9,645 bases of DNA. Source: an uncultured Lachnospiraceae bacterium. Lineage in GTDB: Bacteria > Bacillota > Clostridia > Lachnospirales > Lachnospiraceae. The position numbers were made by a program, and so were the translations under genes. Position 1 is the first letter of the stretch; each line of letters begins with the position of its first letter. The stretch is from contig UQAW01000102.1 of NCBI GenBank assembly GCA_900539175.1, positions 1 through 9,645 on the forward strand, written 5' to 3'. The notes under the pieces are model-generated. The model saw only the letters and a list, made by a program, of their open reading frames with translations. It was not told where the DNA came from and did not search any database. Shown piece after piece: positions 1-5,819 of the stretch.

Positions 1-50
1 TCATGGATGGTGATGTCTGCGTCAGCAGACATGTCAGTTTACTATGAAAG
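1..50 (+). repeat. Hairpin-bearing direct repeat, copy 1
   Basis: This 50-bp segment matches positions 200-249 at 46 of 50 bases (differences at positions 6, 22, 43 and 45). It contains a perfect 8-bp stem, ATGTCTGC at 13-20 and GCAGACAT at 25-32, closed by a 4-base loop GTCA. The loop base that differs between the copies (T22 versus C221) leaves the stem intact. No T-tract follows, so it is not an ordinary intrinsic terminator. The repeat begins at the very edge of the window, so the full unit may start further left. Confidence 0.85.
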
Positions 51-199
51 TCCCGGACAGCGGCCATGAGGAGCGCATGCTTGCATGCAGCGAGTCATGG
101 ACATTGGACGGGCAAGCCGGTATGAGTAAGGAGGGCGACAGCCCGGATTACGAATACTGGCGGCAGATGCGGGAGTGCACAGCACGGAGCATCTGGCTT
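51..199. other. GC-rich non-coding island between the two repeats
   Basis: Positions 61-180 are about 61% G+C by count, clearly above the flanking genes. Short inverted repeats are present: CCATGA 64-69 with TCATGG 95-100 enclosing a GCATG/CATGC hairpin (75-79/84-88), and CGGGC 109-113 with GCCCG 141-145. Short open frames occur, including a 27-codon one starting at 121 and ending with TGA 202-204, but none has a ribosome binding site. I recognise no known riboswitch or RNA gene here. With the flanking repeats this looks like one period of a roughly 199-bp repeated intergenic element, or the 5' leader of the downstream operon. No promoter (sigma-A or sigma-54 type) could be placed with confidence. 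Confidence 0.45.
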
Positions 200-249
200 T
201 CATGAATGGTGATGTCTGCGCCAGCAGACATGTCAGTTTACCAAGAAAG
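200..249 (+). repeat. Hairpin-bearing direct repeat, copy 2
   Basis: This is the second copy of the 50-bp repeat, with an 8-bp stem at 212-219/224-231 and loop GCCA. It ends immediately before the ribosome binding site of the first P-II gene (AAGGAAAAG, about 247-255), so it would lie in the 5' leader of the operon if transcription starts upstream. Its position suggests a processing, stabilising or regulatory hairpin, but it may equally be a dispersed repeat that happens to sit here. Confidence 0.85.
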
Positions 250-261
250 GAAAAGAAAAAT

Positions 262-588
262 ATGAAAATGATCAAAGCGGTTGTAAGACCAGAAAAGTGT
301 GATGAAGTATTGACAAAATTATGTGAAGCAGGTTACCGTGCAGTAACCAGATTTGGAATCCTGGGAAGAGGAAAACAAAGAGGGCTGAAAGTGGACGATG
401 TATATTACGATGAAATTCCAAAAGAGATGCTGATGTTGGTAGTGGAAGATGAAGATGTAGATAAGGTAACAGATATTATGATCAAAACATCGAAAACAAG
501 TGATGAAGGCGCTTTTGGTGATGGGAAAATCTTCATACTTTCAGTGGAAAATGCAATTACCATAAGTTCCGGAAAGAGTGAATTGTAG
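262..588 (+). CDS. P-II family nitrogen regulator, NifI1-like
   Basis: This 108-residue protein belongs to the GlnB/P-II superfamily of trimeric 2-oxoglutarate and ATP/ADP sensors. The N-terminal MKMIKAVVRPEK strand, the GRGKQRG segment (residues 35-41) leading into the T-loop, the YYDEIPKEML segment (48-57) and the B-loop GDGKIF (86-91) are all visible. The T-loop lacks the canonical GlnB uridylylation context and instead has the pattern of NifI1, the form that in methanogens and anaerobic bacteria controls nitrogenase post-translationally. The ATG at 262 was chosen over an in-frame ATG at 175 because it follows a purine-rich ribosome binding site and starts exactly at the family N-terminus; the upstream extension crosses the hairpin repeat. 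The second P-II gene follows after 11 bp. What is seen is the P-II fold signature; the NifI1 subtype is inferred from T-loop sequence and the paired arrangement. No nitrogenase gene is visible. Confidence 0.9.
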   Translation: MKMIKAVVRPEKCDEVLTKLCEAGYRAVTRFGILGRGKQRGLKVDDVYYDEIPKEMLMLVVEDEDVDKVTDIMIKTSKTSDEGAFGDGKIFILSVENAITISSGKSEL

Positions 589-599
589 GAGGCTGTCAT

Positions 600-962
600 A
601 TGAAACAGATTATCATTCTATTGAGACCAAACTGTTATTTTAAGACGAAACAGGCATTAAGCGCTAACCGTTTCTTCGCAATAAGTACCAAGGAGGTATT
701 GGGAAGAGGAAGGGAGCGGGTGCATTTTACTTCCGGGGCAGGCGAAACGCTGAGTGCTGCGGACAAAATTTATGAAAATGCGCTGGTGGCAAAAAAGATG
801 ATTGAGATGGTTGTGCCTGATGAAGCGGTGGATGCGGTTGTGGATGTTGTACTTTCTGTAAACAGTCATGGAACAGAAGGGGATGGAAAAATTTTTGTAC
901 TCCCGGTAGAAGAAAGTATCCGTATTCATACGGGTGAAAAGGGTGTGGATGCCTTGATATAG
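600..962 (+). CDS. P-II family nitrogen regulator, NifI2-like
   Basis: This 120-residue P-II protein starts MKQIIILLRPN, has GRGRER at residues 35-40, a longer T-loop (about 36-65) than its neighbour, the VVPDEAVDAVVDVV helix-strand region (71-84) and the B-loop GDGKIFVLPVE (94-104). The extended T-loop and the IRIHTGE C-terminal segment are typical of NifI2, the usual partner of NifI1; in methanogens the two form a hetero-oligomer whose interaction with its target is relieved by 2-oxoglutarate. The ribosome binding site AGGAGG (587-592) overlaps the stop codon of the preceding gene, which favours coupled translation of the pair. The T-loop (VHFTSGAGETLSAADKIYEN, 41-60) is unlike what I recall from nitrogenase-linked NifI2 proteins, so the target may differ. 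P-II membership is secure; the subtype is a good inference. Confidence 0.87.
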   Translation: MKQIIILLRPNCYFKTKQALSANRFFAISTKEVLGRGRERVHFTSGAGETLSAADKIYENALVAKKMIEMVVPDEAVDAVVDVVLSVNSHGTEGDGKIFVLPVEESIRIHTGEKGVDALI

Positions 963-1001
963 GTGTCTGAAGATAAACCGCAGGAAAGGGGTGACAGATA
1001 G

Positions 1002-1793
1002 ATGAAGAAGGATAAAGGGGATTTCCGCTTAAGGAAAGAGATATCACACAAACGTTATTTTATATCTGCAGTTGTTACATTTGTTGGAATTTTTGTGGCA
1101 TGGACATTGCTTTGTGCCAGCGGGAGCGTAAAAGAACTGTTCCTGCCTTCGCCGGCAAAAGTGGTAAAAGACATCATAGAATGTGCAAAGGATGGTTCCC
1201 TTTGGGTAAATATGGGATACAGTATCTTTCGTATTACCATGGGATTTCTCATATCGACCCTGATTGGTGTGCCGCTTGGAATTCTGGCGGGCAGTTTCAG
1301 GCCGGTGGAGGCAGTGATCGCACCGATTTGTGAATTTATACGATATATGCCTGTTCCGGCATTTGTACCGCTTGTTATGGTATGGTGCGGGATTGGTGAA
1401 GGAGCTAAGATCACCATTGTATTTTTAGGATGTTTCTTCCAGATGGTGTTGATGATTGCAGATGATGCCAGAAGCGTACCGGATGATTTATTGTCATCAA
1501 GCTATACACTTGGAACGACCAGATGGACGACCATCACAAAAGTTCTGATACCGGCAATGGCACCAAAGATGATGTTGACATTAAGGATGATGATTGGATG
1601 GGGCTGGACTTATCTGACGGTTGCAGAATTAGTTGCTTCCAGTTCAGGGCTTGGCTATTCGATCTTAAAGGCACAGAGATTCTTACATACAGAAAGCATT
1701 TTTTCCGGAATACTTGTAATCGGAATTCTGGGACTGATTACAGACCGGCTGTTCGCACTGGCAATTAAGAAAATGTTTCCGTGGGCGGAATAA
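1002..1793 (+). CDS. ABC transporter permease, NitT/TauT (SsuC/TauC/NrtB) family
   Basis: This 263-residue integral membrane protein is an importer permease of the nitrate/sulfonate/taurine type. After a short basic cytoplasmic start it has hydrophobic segments near residues 20-40, 76-97, 102-130, 135-155, 190-212 and 233-252, consistent with six membrane spans. FLPSPAKVVKDI (47-58) after the first span and the EAA-type coupling loop SSYTLGTTRWTTITKVLIPAMAP (166-188, quoted in part by its conserved G171 and P184) are hallmarks of this family. The ribosome binding site AAAGGGGTG (986-994) supports the ATG at 1002. The ATPase gene follows after 14 bp. Only one permease is encoded, so a homodimer is expected. 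The substrate cannot be read from the sequence; the family carries nitrate, sulfonates, taurine, bicarbonate, riboflavin and pyrimidine precursors, guanidine and others. No substrate-binding protein gene is in the window. Confidence 0.93.
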   Translation: MKKDKGDFRLRKEISHKRYFISAVVTFVGIFVAWTLLCASGSVKELFLPSPAKVVKDIIECAKDGSLWVNMGYSIFRITMGFLISTLIGVPLGILAGSFRPVEAVIAPICEFIRYMPVPAFVPLVMVWCGIGEGAKITIVFLGCFFQMVLMIADDARSVPDDLLSSSYTLGTTRWTTITKVLIPAMAPKMMLTLRMMIGWGWTYLTVAELVASSSGLGYSILKAQRFLHTESIFSGILVIGILGLITDRLFALAIKKMFPWAE

Positions 1794-1807
1794 AGGAGGA
1801 ATAAGAG

Positions 1808-2647
1808 ATGGTACGAAAGAAAATAGAAAAAGATACAGCCGGATCTCCGTTGGAAGCCCATGTAGCCAGCAGTAAAATACTTGCGGAGCATATCGACAAG
1901 GTATATACTACCGGAAAAAACAGCACAAAGGCGATCGAGGATGCTTCTATTGATATACAGGACAATGATTTTGTATGTATTGTAGGACCTTCCGGCTGCG
2001 GCAAATCTACCTTATTGAGAATGTTGGCAGGGCTGGATTTTCCTACGGCAGGAAATATTATTGTAAATGACAGAAAAGTAACCGGTCCCGGACCGGATCG
2101 GGGAATGGTGTTCCAGACCTATACGCTGTTTCCGTGGATGACCGTAGAAGATAACATTAAGTTTGGATTGAGGATTAAGAAAATGCCGAAGAGCGAGCAG
2201 CAGGAAAGAGCAAACCGTTATCTGGATATTATTGGTCTGAAAAAGTTTGCAAAGGCTTATCCAAAAGAATTATCCGGCGGTATGAAGCAGAGGGTCGCGA
2301 TCGCAAGAGCGCTGGCAAATCAGCCGGAAGTGCTTTTGATGGATGAGCCTTTCGGAGCACTCGATCCCCATACAAAGTCCATGATGCAGCTTTTGATGCG
2401 GGAAATCTGGGAAACAGAGCATCCTACGGTAGTGTTCATTACGCATGATATTGATGAAGCGGTATTTCTGGCCAATAAGATTTATGTTATGTCAGCAAGA
2501 CCGGGAAAAATCATCAAAGAGGTAAATGTATATCTGCCTCATAAGCGCAGACTGGAATTGAAGGATACACCGGAATTTATCCGGATTCGAAAAGGAATCA
2601 ACGACTTATTATATTCTGCAAATCAGGAATCAGAGGAAGAAGCATAA
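1808..2647 (+). CDS. ABC transporter ATP-binding protein, NitT/TauT (SsuB/TauB) family
   Basis: This 279-residue ATPase should power the importer formed with the preceding permease. All nucleotide-binding motifs are intact: Walker A GPSGCGKST (60-68), Q-loop Q103, signature LSGGMKQR (155-162), Walker B VLLMDEP with catalytic E180, D-loop ALD (184-186) and switch histidine H213. The GRGMVFQ...LFPWMTVEDNI stretch is typical of TauB/SsuB/NrtD. A roughly 25-residue hydrophilic N-terminal extension precedes the first strand of the domain, and the C-terminal tail (about 240-279) is charged; neither is a recognised domain. The ribosome binding site AAGGAGGA (1793-1800) sits 7 bp before the ATG. In cyanobacteria P-II proteins bind ATPases of nitrate and urea importers, so this subunit is a plausible partner of the P-II pair encoded just upstream; that link is inference. 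Confidence 0.95.
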   Translation: MVRKKIEKDTAGSPLEAHVASSKILAEHIDKVYTTGKNSTKAIEDASIDIQDNDFVCIVGPSGCGKSTLLRMLAGLDFPTAGNIIVNDRKVTGPGPDRGMVFQTYTLFPWMTVEDNIKFGLRIKKMPKSEQQERANRYLDIIGLKKFAKAYPKELSGGMKQRVAIARALANQPEVLLMDEPFGALDPHTKSMMQLLMREIWETEHPTVVFITHDIDEAVFLANKIYVMSARPGKIIKEVNVYLPHKRRLELKDTPEFIRIRKGINDLLYSANQESEEEA

Positions 2648-3487
2648 ATGAAAAAGTATGTGGCGGCGGTTCAGATGGACTGCGTTTCCGGAAATATCAA
2701 AGAGAATACCAGACGCATCATCCGGTTTTTGGAAAAGATGAAGAAGGAAGAGCCGGGAATTCTATTCGCAGTGTTTCCGGAAATGGCGCTTTATGGGTAT
2801 GAGAGATTAGAAGAAATATCCATGAGATATCAGCAGCAGGAGATTACGAAATATCTGGAAGAAATAGCAGTGGTATGTAAAAAACTGCAATTGGATGCAG
2901 TTGTAGGTGCGCCCTGTTTTGGAGAGGCAGGATTGGAAAACGCTTTATATTTTCTGGATACCGCAGGTAAAGTGAAACATGTGTATTCCAAGATGCATTT
3001 GATTGCAGCGGAGACCTCGGTGTTCGTGCCGGGAAAAACATATGGAATCTGTCAGACTTCTGTTGGCAGAGCAGGATTTCTGATTTGTTGGGACAGTGCC
3101 TTTTCGGAAGAGGCAAACGTATATGAAAAAGCCGGTGTGGAACTGCTGGTCATAAGTGCGGCCTGGGAGAGTTCTTATGAACGGCAGTGGGAATTGGCAG
3201 TCTGTGGAAACAGTTTTGCCAATGATGTACCAGCAGCGGCGTCCAACCGTATTGGGGAAAGTGAGGGGTTAAGACTTGCCGGGCGGTCTATGCTTACCGA
3301 CTGTATGGGGAATATTTTAGCAGAAGAAACAAAAGACAGAGAAAGCTATATTATTGCTGATCTGGAGCAGATGTTATCGAAGAAAAAGCGCCAGGGATTT
3401 GGCTCCCAGATCGAGGAGTTGAACAACGAAGGTCATTTTCGAAAGAGTATTCGTATTTTTGCATTGGAGAAAGAAGGAGAAACATGA
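2648..3487 (+). CDS. Carbon-nitrogen hydrolase (nitrilase superfamily)
   Basis: This 279-residue protein carries the Glu-Lys-Cys catalytic triad of the nitrilase/amidase superfamily: E45 in AVFPEMALYGY, K115 in VYSKMHLI and C147 in GFLICWDSAF. The accessory glutamate downstream of the lysine motif (E122 in AAETSVFVPG) is also present. Such enzymes hydrolyse nitriles, primary amides, or N-carbamoyl compounds, usually releasing ammonia; the members with this short single-domain layout are cytoplasmic amidases or carbamoylases more often than true nitrilases. The start codon directly abuts the stop of the ATPase gene (0 bp), with AGAGGAAGA (2632-2640) as ribosome binding site inside that gene, and the stop overlaps the next start by 4 bp, so it is translationally embedded in the transport-catabolism operon. 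Its context suggests it acts on the imported compound or a derivative. The exact substrate is unknown. Confidence 0.92.
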   Translation: MKKYVAAVQMDCVSGNIKENTRRIIRFLEKMKKEEPGILFAVFPEMALYGYERLEEISMRYQQQEITKYLEEIAVVCKKLQLDAVVGAPCFGEAGLENALYFLDTAGKVKHVYSKMHLIAAETSVFVPGKTYGICQTSVGRAGFLICWDSAFSEEANVYEKAGVELLVISAAWESSYERQWELAVCGNSFANDVPAAASNRIGESEGLRLAGRSMLTDCMGNILAEETKDRESYIIADLEQMLSKKKRQGFGSQIEELNNEGHFRKSIRIFALEKEGET

Positions 3488-4647
3488 GCATAAGCAGGAT
3501 GGTATACACTGGAACTTCTTATTTTGGAGAATATGCCAGAAATGAAATAAAGACAGAAATTGCGAAACACCACTTCAAAAAAGCATTTTTAATTTCAGAT
3601 AAAGACCTGATGAATTGTGGAATCGTAGGGAAAGTGGAATCGGTATTGAAAGAGAATCAGACCCCGTATGAGATTGATGTGGAAGTAAAACCGAATCCCA
3701 CCATTGAAAATGTGACATACGGTTTGGAGCGTTATCAGGAAAGCGGCAGCGATTTTATTGTGGCAGTAGGCGGCGGTTCGGTTATCGACACGGCAAAAGC
3801 CATTGCGGTTATTGCCAATAATCCGGAAAATGCAGATGTAGTATCTCTGGAAGGGATGGATAAGAGCAGTAACCCGGCAGTGCCGATGATTGCCCTTCCT
3901 ACCACAGCCGGCACCGGTTCAGAAACCACGATGGATTACGTAATCACCAACACTAAAGAAAGGCGGAAGATGGCATGTATGGATTCCAAAGTCGTTCCGG
4001 TGGCAGCAATTCTGGATACGGAAATTATGGCATCCCTGCCCTTGAAGCTGACAGCGGCAACGGCTATGGATGCATTGACACATGCTGTGGAATCTTACCT
4101 GTCATTAGGCGCTTTTTCTTTTTCGGAGATGCTTTCCTTAAAAGCGGTCAGTCTTATTTCAGAGAACTTTTTGAAAGTACTGAAGAATCCCGGGGATTAT
4201 GAGATTCGAAAAGAACTTGCCATTGCCCAGTATCTGGCAGGAATGAGTTTTACCAATGTAGGACTTGGAATTGTCCATTCCATGGCACATCCATTGAGTG
4301 CATTTTATGATGTGCCCCATGGGATGGCAAATGCATTGATTCTTCCCTATGTGCTGGAATTTAATGCGGATTCCTGTAAGGAAAAGATGAAAGAATTGGC
4401 AAGGGCATTCGATTCCGGTTTTGATATGGCAAATGATGCGGAAACTGCAGCAGCATGCTGCGTAGATACCATTCGCAGATTTAACAAAGAGGCGGGACTT
4501 CCTCAGACACTTGCGGAAGTCCAGGTTAAGAAAGAGGATTTTGCTGCGTTGGCACAATCAGCATATGCAGATGCTTCCACGCCGGATAATCCAAGAGAAG
4601 TAACCGTTGAGATCTTGAAAGCATTATATGAAAAAATGTACGAATAG
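3484..4647 (+). CDS. Iron-dependent (group III) alcohol dehydrogenase, FucO-like
   Basis: This 387-residue protein is a metal-dependent group III alcohol dehydrogenase, close in length and motifs to lactaldehyde reductase FucO (about 383 residues). Visible are the dinucleotide-binding GGGS (96-99), the substrate-side segment LPTTAGTGSE (138-147), and four metal ligands D196, H200 (AMDALTHAVE), H265 and H279 (HSMAHP...DVPHG), with the usual 14-residue spacing of the last two. D39 (LISDKD) corresponds to the aspartate that makes FucO prefer NAD over NADP. Such enzymes interconvert short-chain alcohols or diols and aldehydes. The ATG overlaps the nitrilase-family stop codon (ATGA). It probably reduces or forms the aldehyde handled by the downstream dehydrogenases. 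Fucose or rhamnose genes are absent, so a dedicated FucO role is not supported and no gene symbol is assigned. Confidence 0.93.
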   Translation: MSISRMVYTGTSYFGEYARNEIKTEIAKHHFKKAFLISDKDLMNCGIVGKVESVLKENQTPYEIDVEVKPNPTIENVTYGLERYQESGSDFIVAVGGGSVIDTAKAIAVIANNPENADVVSLEGMDKSSNPAVPMIALPTTAGTGSETTMDYVITNTKERRKMACMDSKVVPVAAILDTEIMASLPLKLTAATAMDALTHAVESYLSLGAFSFSEMLSLKAVSLISENFLKVLKNPGDYEIRKELAIAQYLAGMSFTNVGLGIVHSMAHPLSAFYDVPHGMANALILPYVLEFNADSCKEKMKELARAFDSGFDMANDAETAAACCVDTIRRFNKEAGLPQTLAEVQVKKEDFAALAQSAYADASTPDNPREVTVEILKALYEKMYE

Positions 4648-4688
4648 AGAAATGAAAGGAATATTGAAAAAGCAGGGGGGGAATCTGT

Positions 4689-5819
4689 ATGGAGTTTCAG
4701 TATTATTTACCTGTGAATCTGGTGTTTGGCAGAGGCAGTGTGGCTAAGATTGGGAACATAGCAGTAGATTATGGAAAGAAAGCATTGATTGTTACGGGAC
4801 ACAGCAGTACCAAAAAGTCAGGACTTTTAGACCGGATCATCAGGTATCTGGAAAAGAGCGGCATCGAAAGCGTTGTTTTTGACAAGGTAAAACAGAATCC
4901 GCTTACGACCACAGCAGAGGAAGCAGCAGATCTGGCAAAGACAGAAAACTGCGATATGGTAATCGGTGCAGGCGGCGGAAGTATCATGGACTGTGCCAAA
5001 GCAGCGGCGTTTTTAGCGGTTAATGACGGAGACATCAATGATTATATTTTCAATCGTTTAAAGAGTAATGCAGCATTACCAATTATTTTGGTCCCCACAA
5101 CATGCGGTACCGGAAGTGAGGGAAATGGTTTTGCAGTTTTGACGAATCCTGAGAATGGAGATAAGAAATCACTGCGCTGCAATGCAATCGTGGCAAATGC
5201 ATCCATTATTGATTCCGAGTGTATGATGACGATGCCGAGGGGGATTCTTGCAAGTGTTGGGTTTGATGCATTGTGTCATTGTATGGAGGCATATATCAGC
5301 AAAATCAGTCAGCCCATGACAGACATGATGTGTGAGAAGGGAATGGAACTGTTGGGAAAATATTTGATTCCCCTTTACGAGGGAGCGTGTGAACCGGAAG
5401 CATGGGATGCAGTCAGCTTAGCGAGTACGATCGGAGGAATGGTGATTCACACAGCGGGAGTCACTTTAGCACATGGAATGGAGCATCCGGCAAGCGGGTT
5501 GCGGGATATTACTCATGGAAAAGGTCTTGCAGCAATTACTCCGGCGGTCATGGAAGCCAGCACAGCAGGCTGCCCGGAAAAATTTGCAGTGATATCCAGA
5601 TGTCTGGGAGGAAAGGACGAAAAAGATTGCGTTGACAGAATCCGGAAATTGATAGAACAACTGAACCTAACGGTCACCTTAGGAGAACTGGGGATTAAGG
5701 AAGAGGATGTGGCCTGGATGGCAGAGAATTGCATGAAAGTATCGGCGGCTGGAATTTCTTATCATCCGGTTACCTTTGACCGGGATCAGATTGAGGAATT
5801 ATATCGGAGGTGTCTATGA
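4689..5819 (+). CDS. Iron-dependent (group III) alcohol dehydrogenase, second paralogue
   Basis: This 376-residue protein is another group III alcohol dehydrogenase but clearly from a different subfamily than its neighbour. It has GGGS (95-98), VPTTCGTGSE (135-144) and metal ligands D193, H197 (GFDALCH), H262 and H276 (AHGMEHP...DITHG). The segment after the first strand is TGHSS (36-40), lacking the NAD-selecting aspartate of FucO, so NADP(H) use is possible, as in TM0920- or butanol-dehydrogenase-like enzymes. It is cysteine-rich for the family (for example C88, C102, C139, C196, C198). It starts 41 bp after the previous gene, behind a strong G-run ribosome binding site (4673-4683, including seven consecutive Gs), and its TGA overlaps the start of the aldehyde dehydrogenase gene by 4 bp. 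Two alcohol dehydrogenases with probably different cofactors in one operon suggest two alcohol/aldehyde steps or cofactor balancing. Confidence 0.93.
   Translation: MEFQYYLPVNLVFGRGSVAKIGNIAVDYGKKALIVTGHSSTKKSGLLDRIIRYLEKSGIESVVFDKVKQNPLTTTAEEAADLAKTENCDMVIGAGGGSIMDCAKAAAFLAVNDGDINDYIFNRLKSNAALPIILVPTTCGTGSEGNGFAVLTNPENGDKKSLRCNAIVANASIIDSECMMTMPRGILASVGFDALCHCMEAYISKISQPMTDMMCEKGMELLGKYLIPLYEGACEPEAWDAVSLASTIGGMVIHTAGVTLAHGMEHPASGLRDITHGKGLAAITPAVMEASTAGCPEKFAVISRCLGGKDEKDCVDRIRKLIEQLNLTVTLGELGIKEEDVAWMAENCMKVSAAGISYHPVTFDRDQIEELYRRCL

Noticed and set aside
121..204. Short rightward frame (27 codons, containing PDYEYWRQMREC) in the GC-rich island
   Set aside because: The codons look protein-like but no ribosome binding site precedes the ATG and the frame ends inside the second repeat; it may be a remnant of a repeated element but cannot be supported as a gene.
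1..249. CRISPR array
   Set aside because: Only two repeats are seen, 199 bp apart, with a spacer far longer than any CRISPR spacer and no cas genes.
175..261. Upstream in-frame extension of the first P-II gene
   Set aside because: The extra 29 residues have no counterpart in P-II proteins, cross the hairpin repeat, and the internal ATG at 262 has the better ribosome binding site and the family N-terminus.
42..275. 77-codon minus-strand open frame over the GC-rich island
   Set aside because: It runs across both a hairpin repeat and the ribosome binding site of the P-II gene, has a low-quality N-terminus and resembles no family I know; its openness is likely a by-product of GC-rich composition.
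5810..5815. GTG start for the aldehyde dehydrogenase
   Set aside because: The GTG overlaps the ribosome binding site CGGAGG; ATG 5816 has proper spacing and the usual ATGA overlap.
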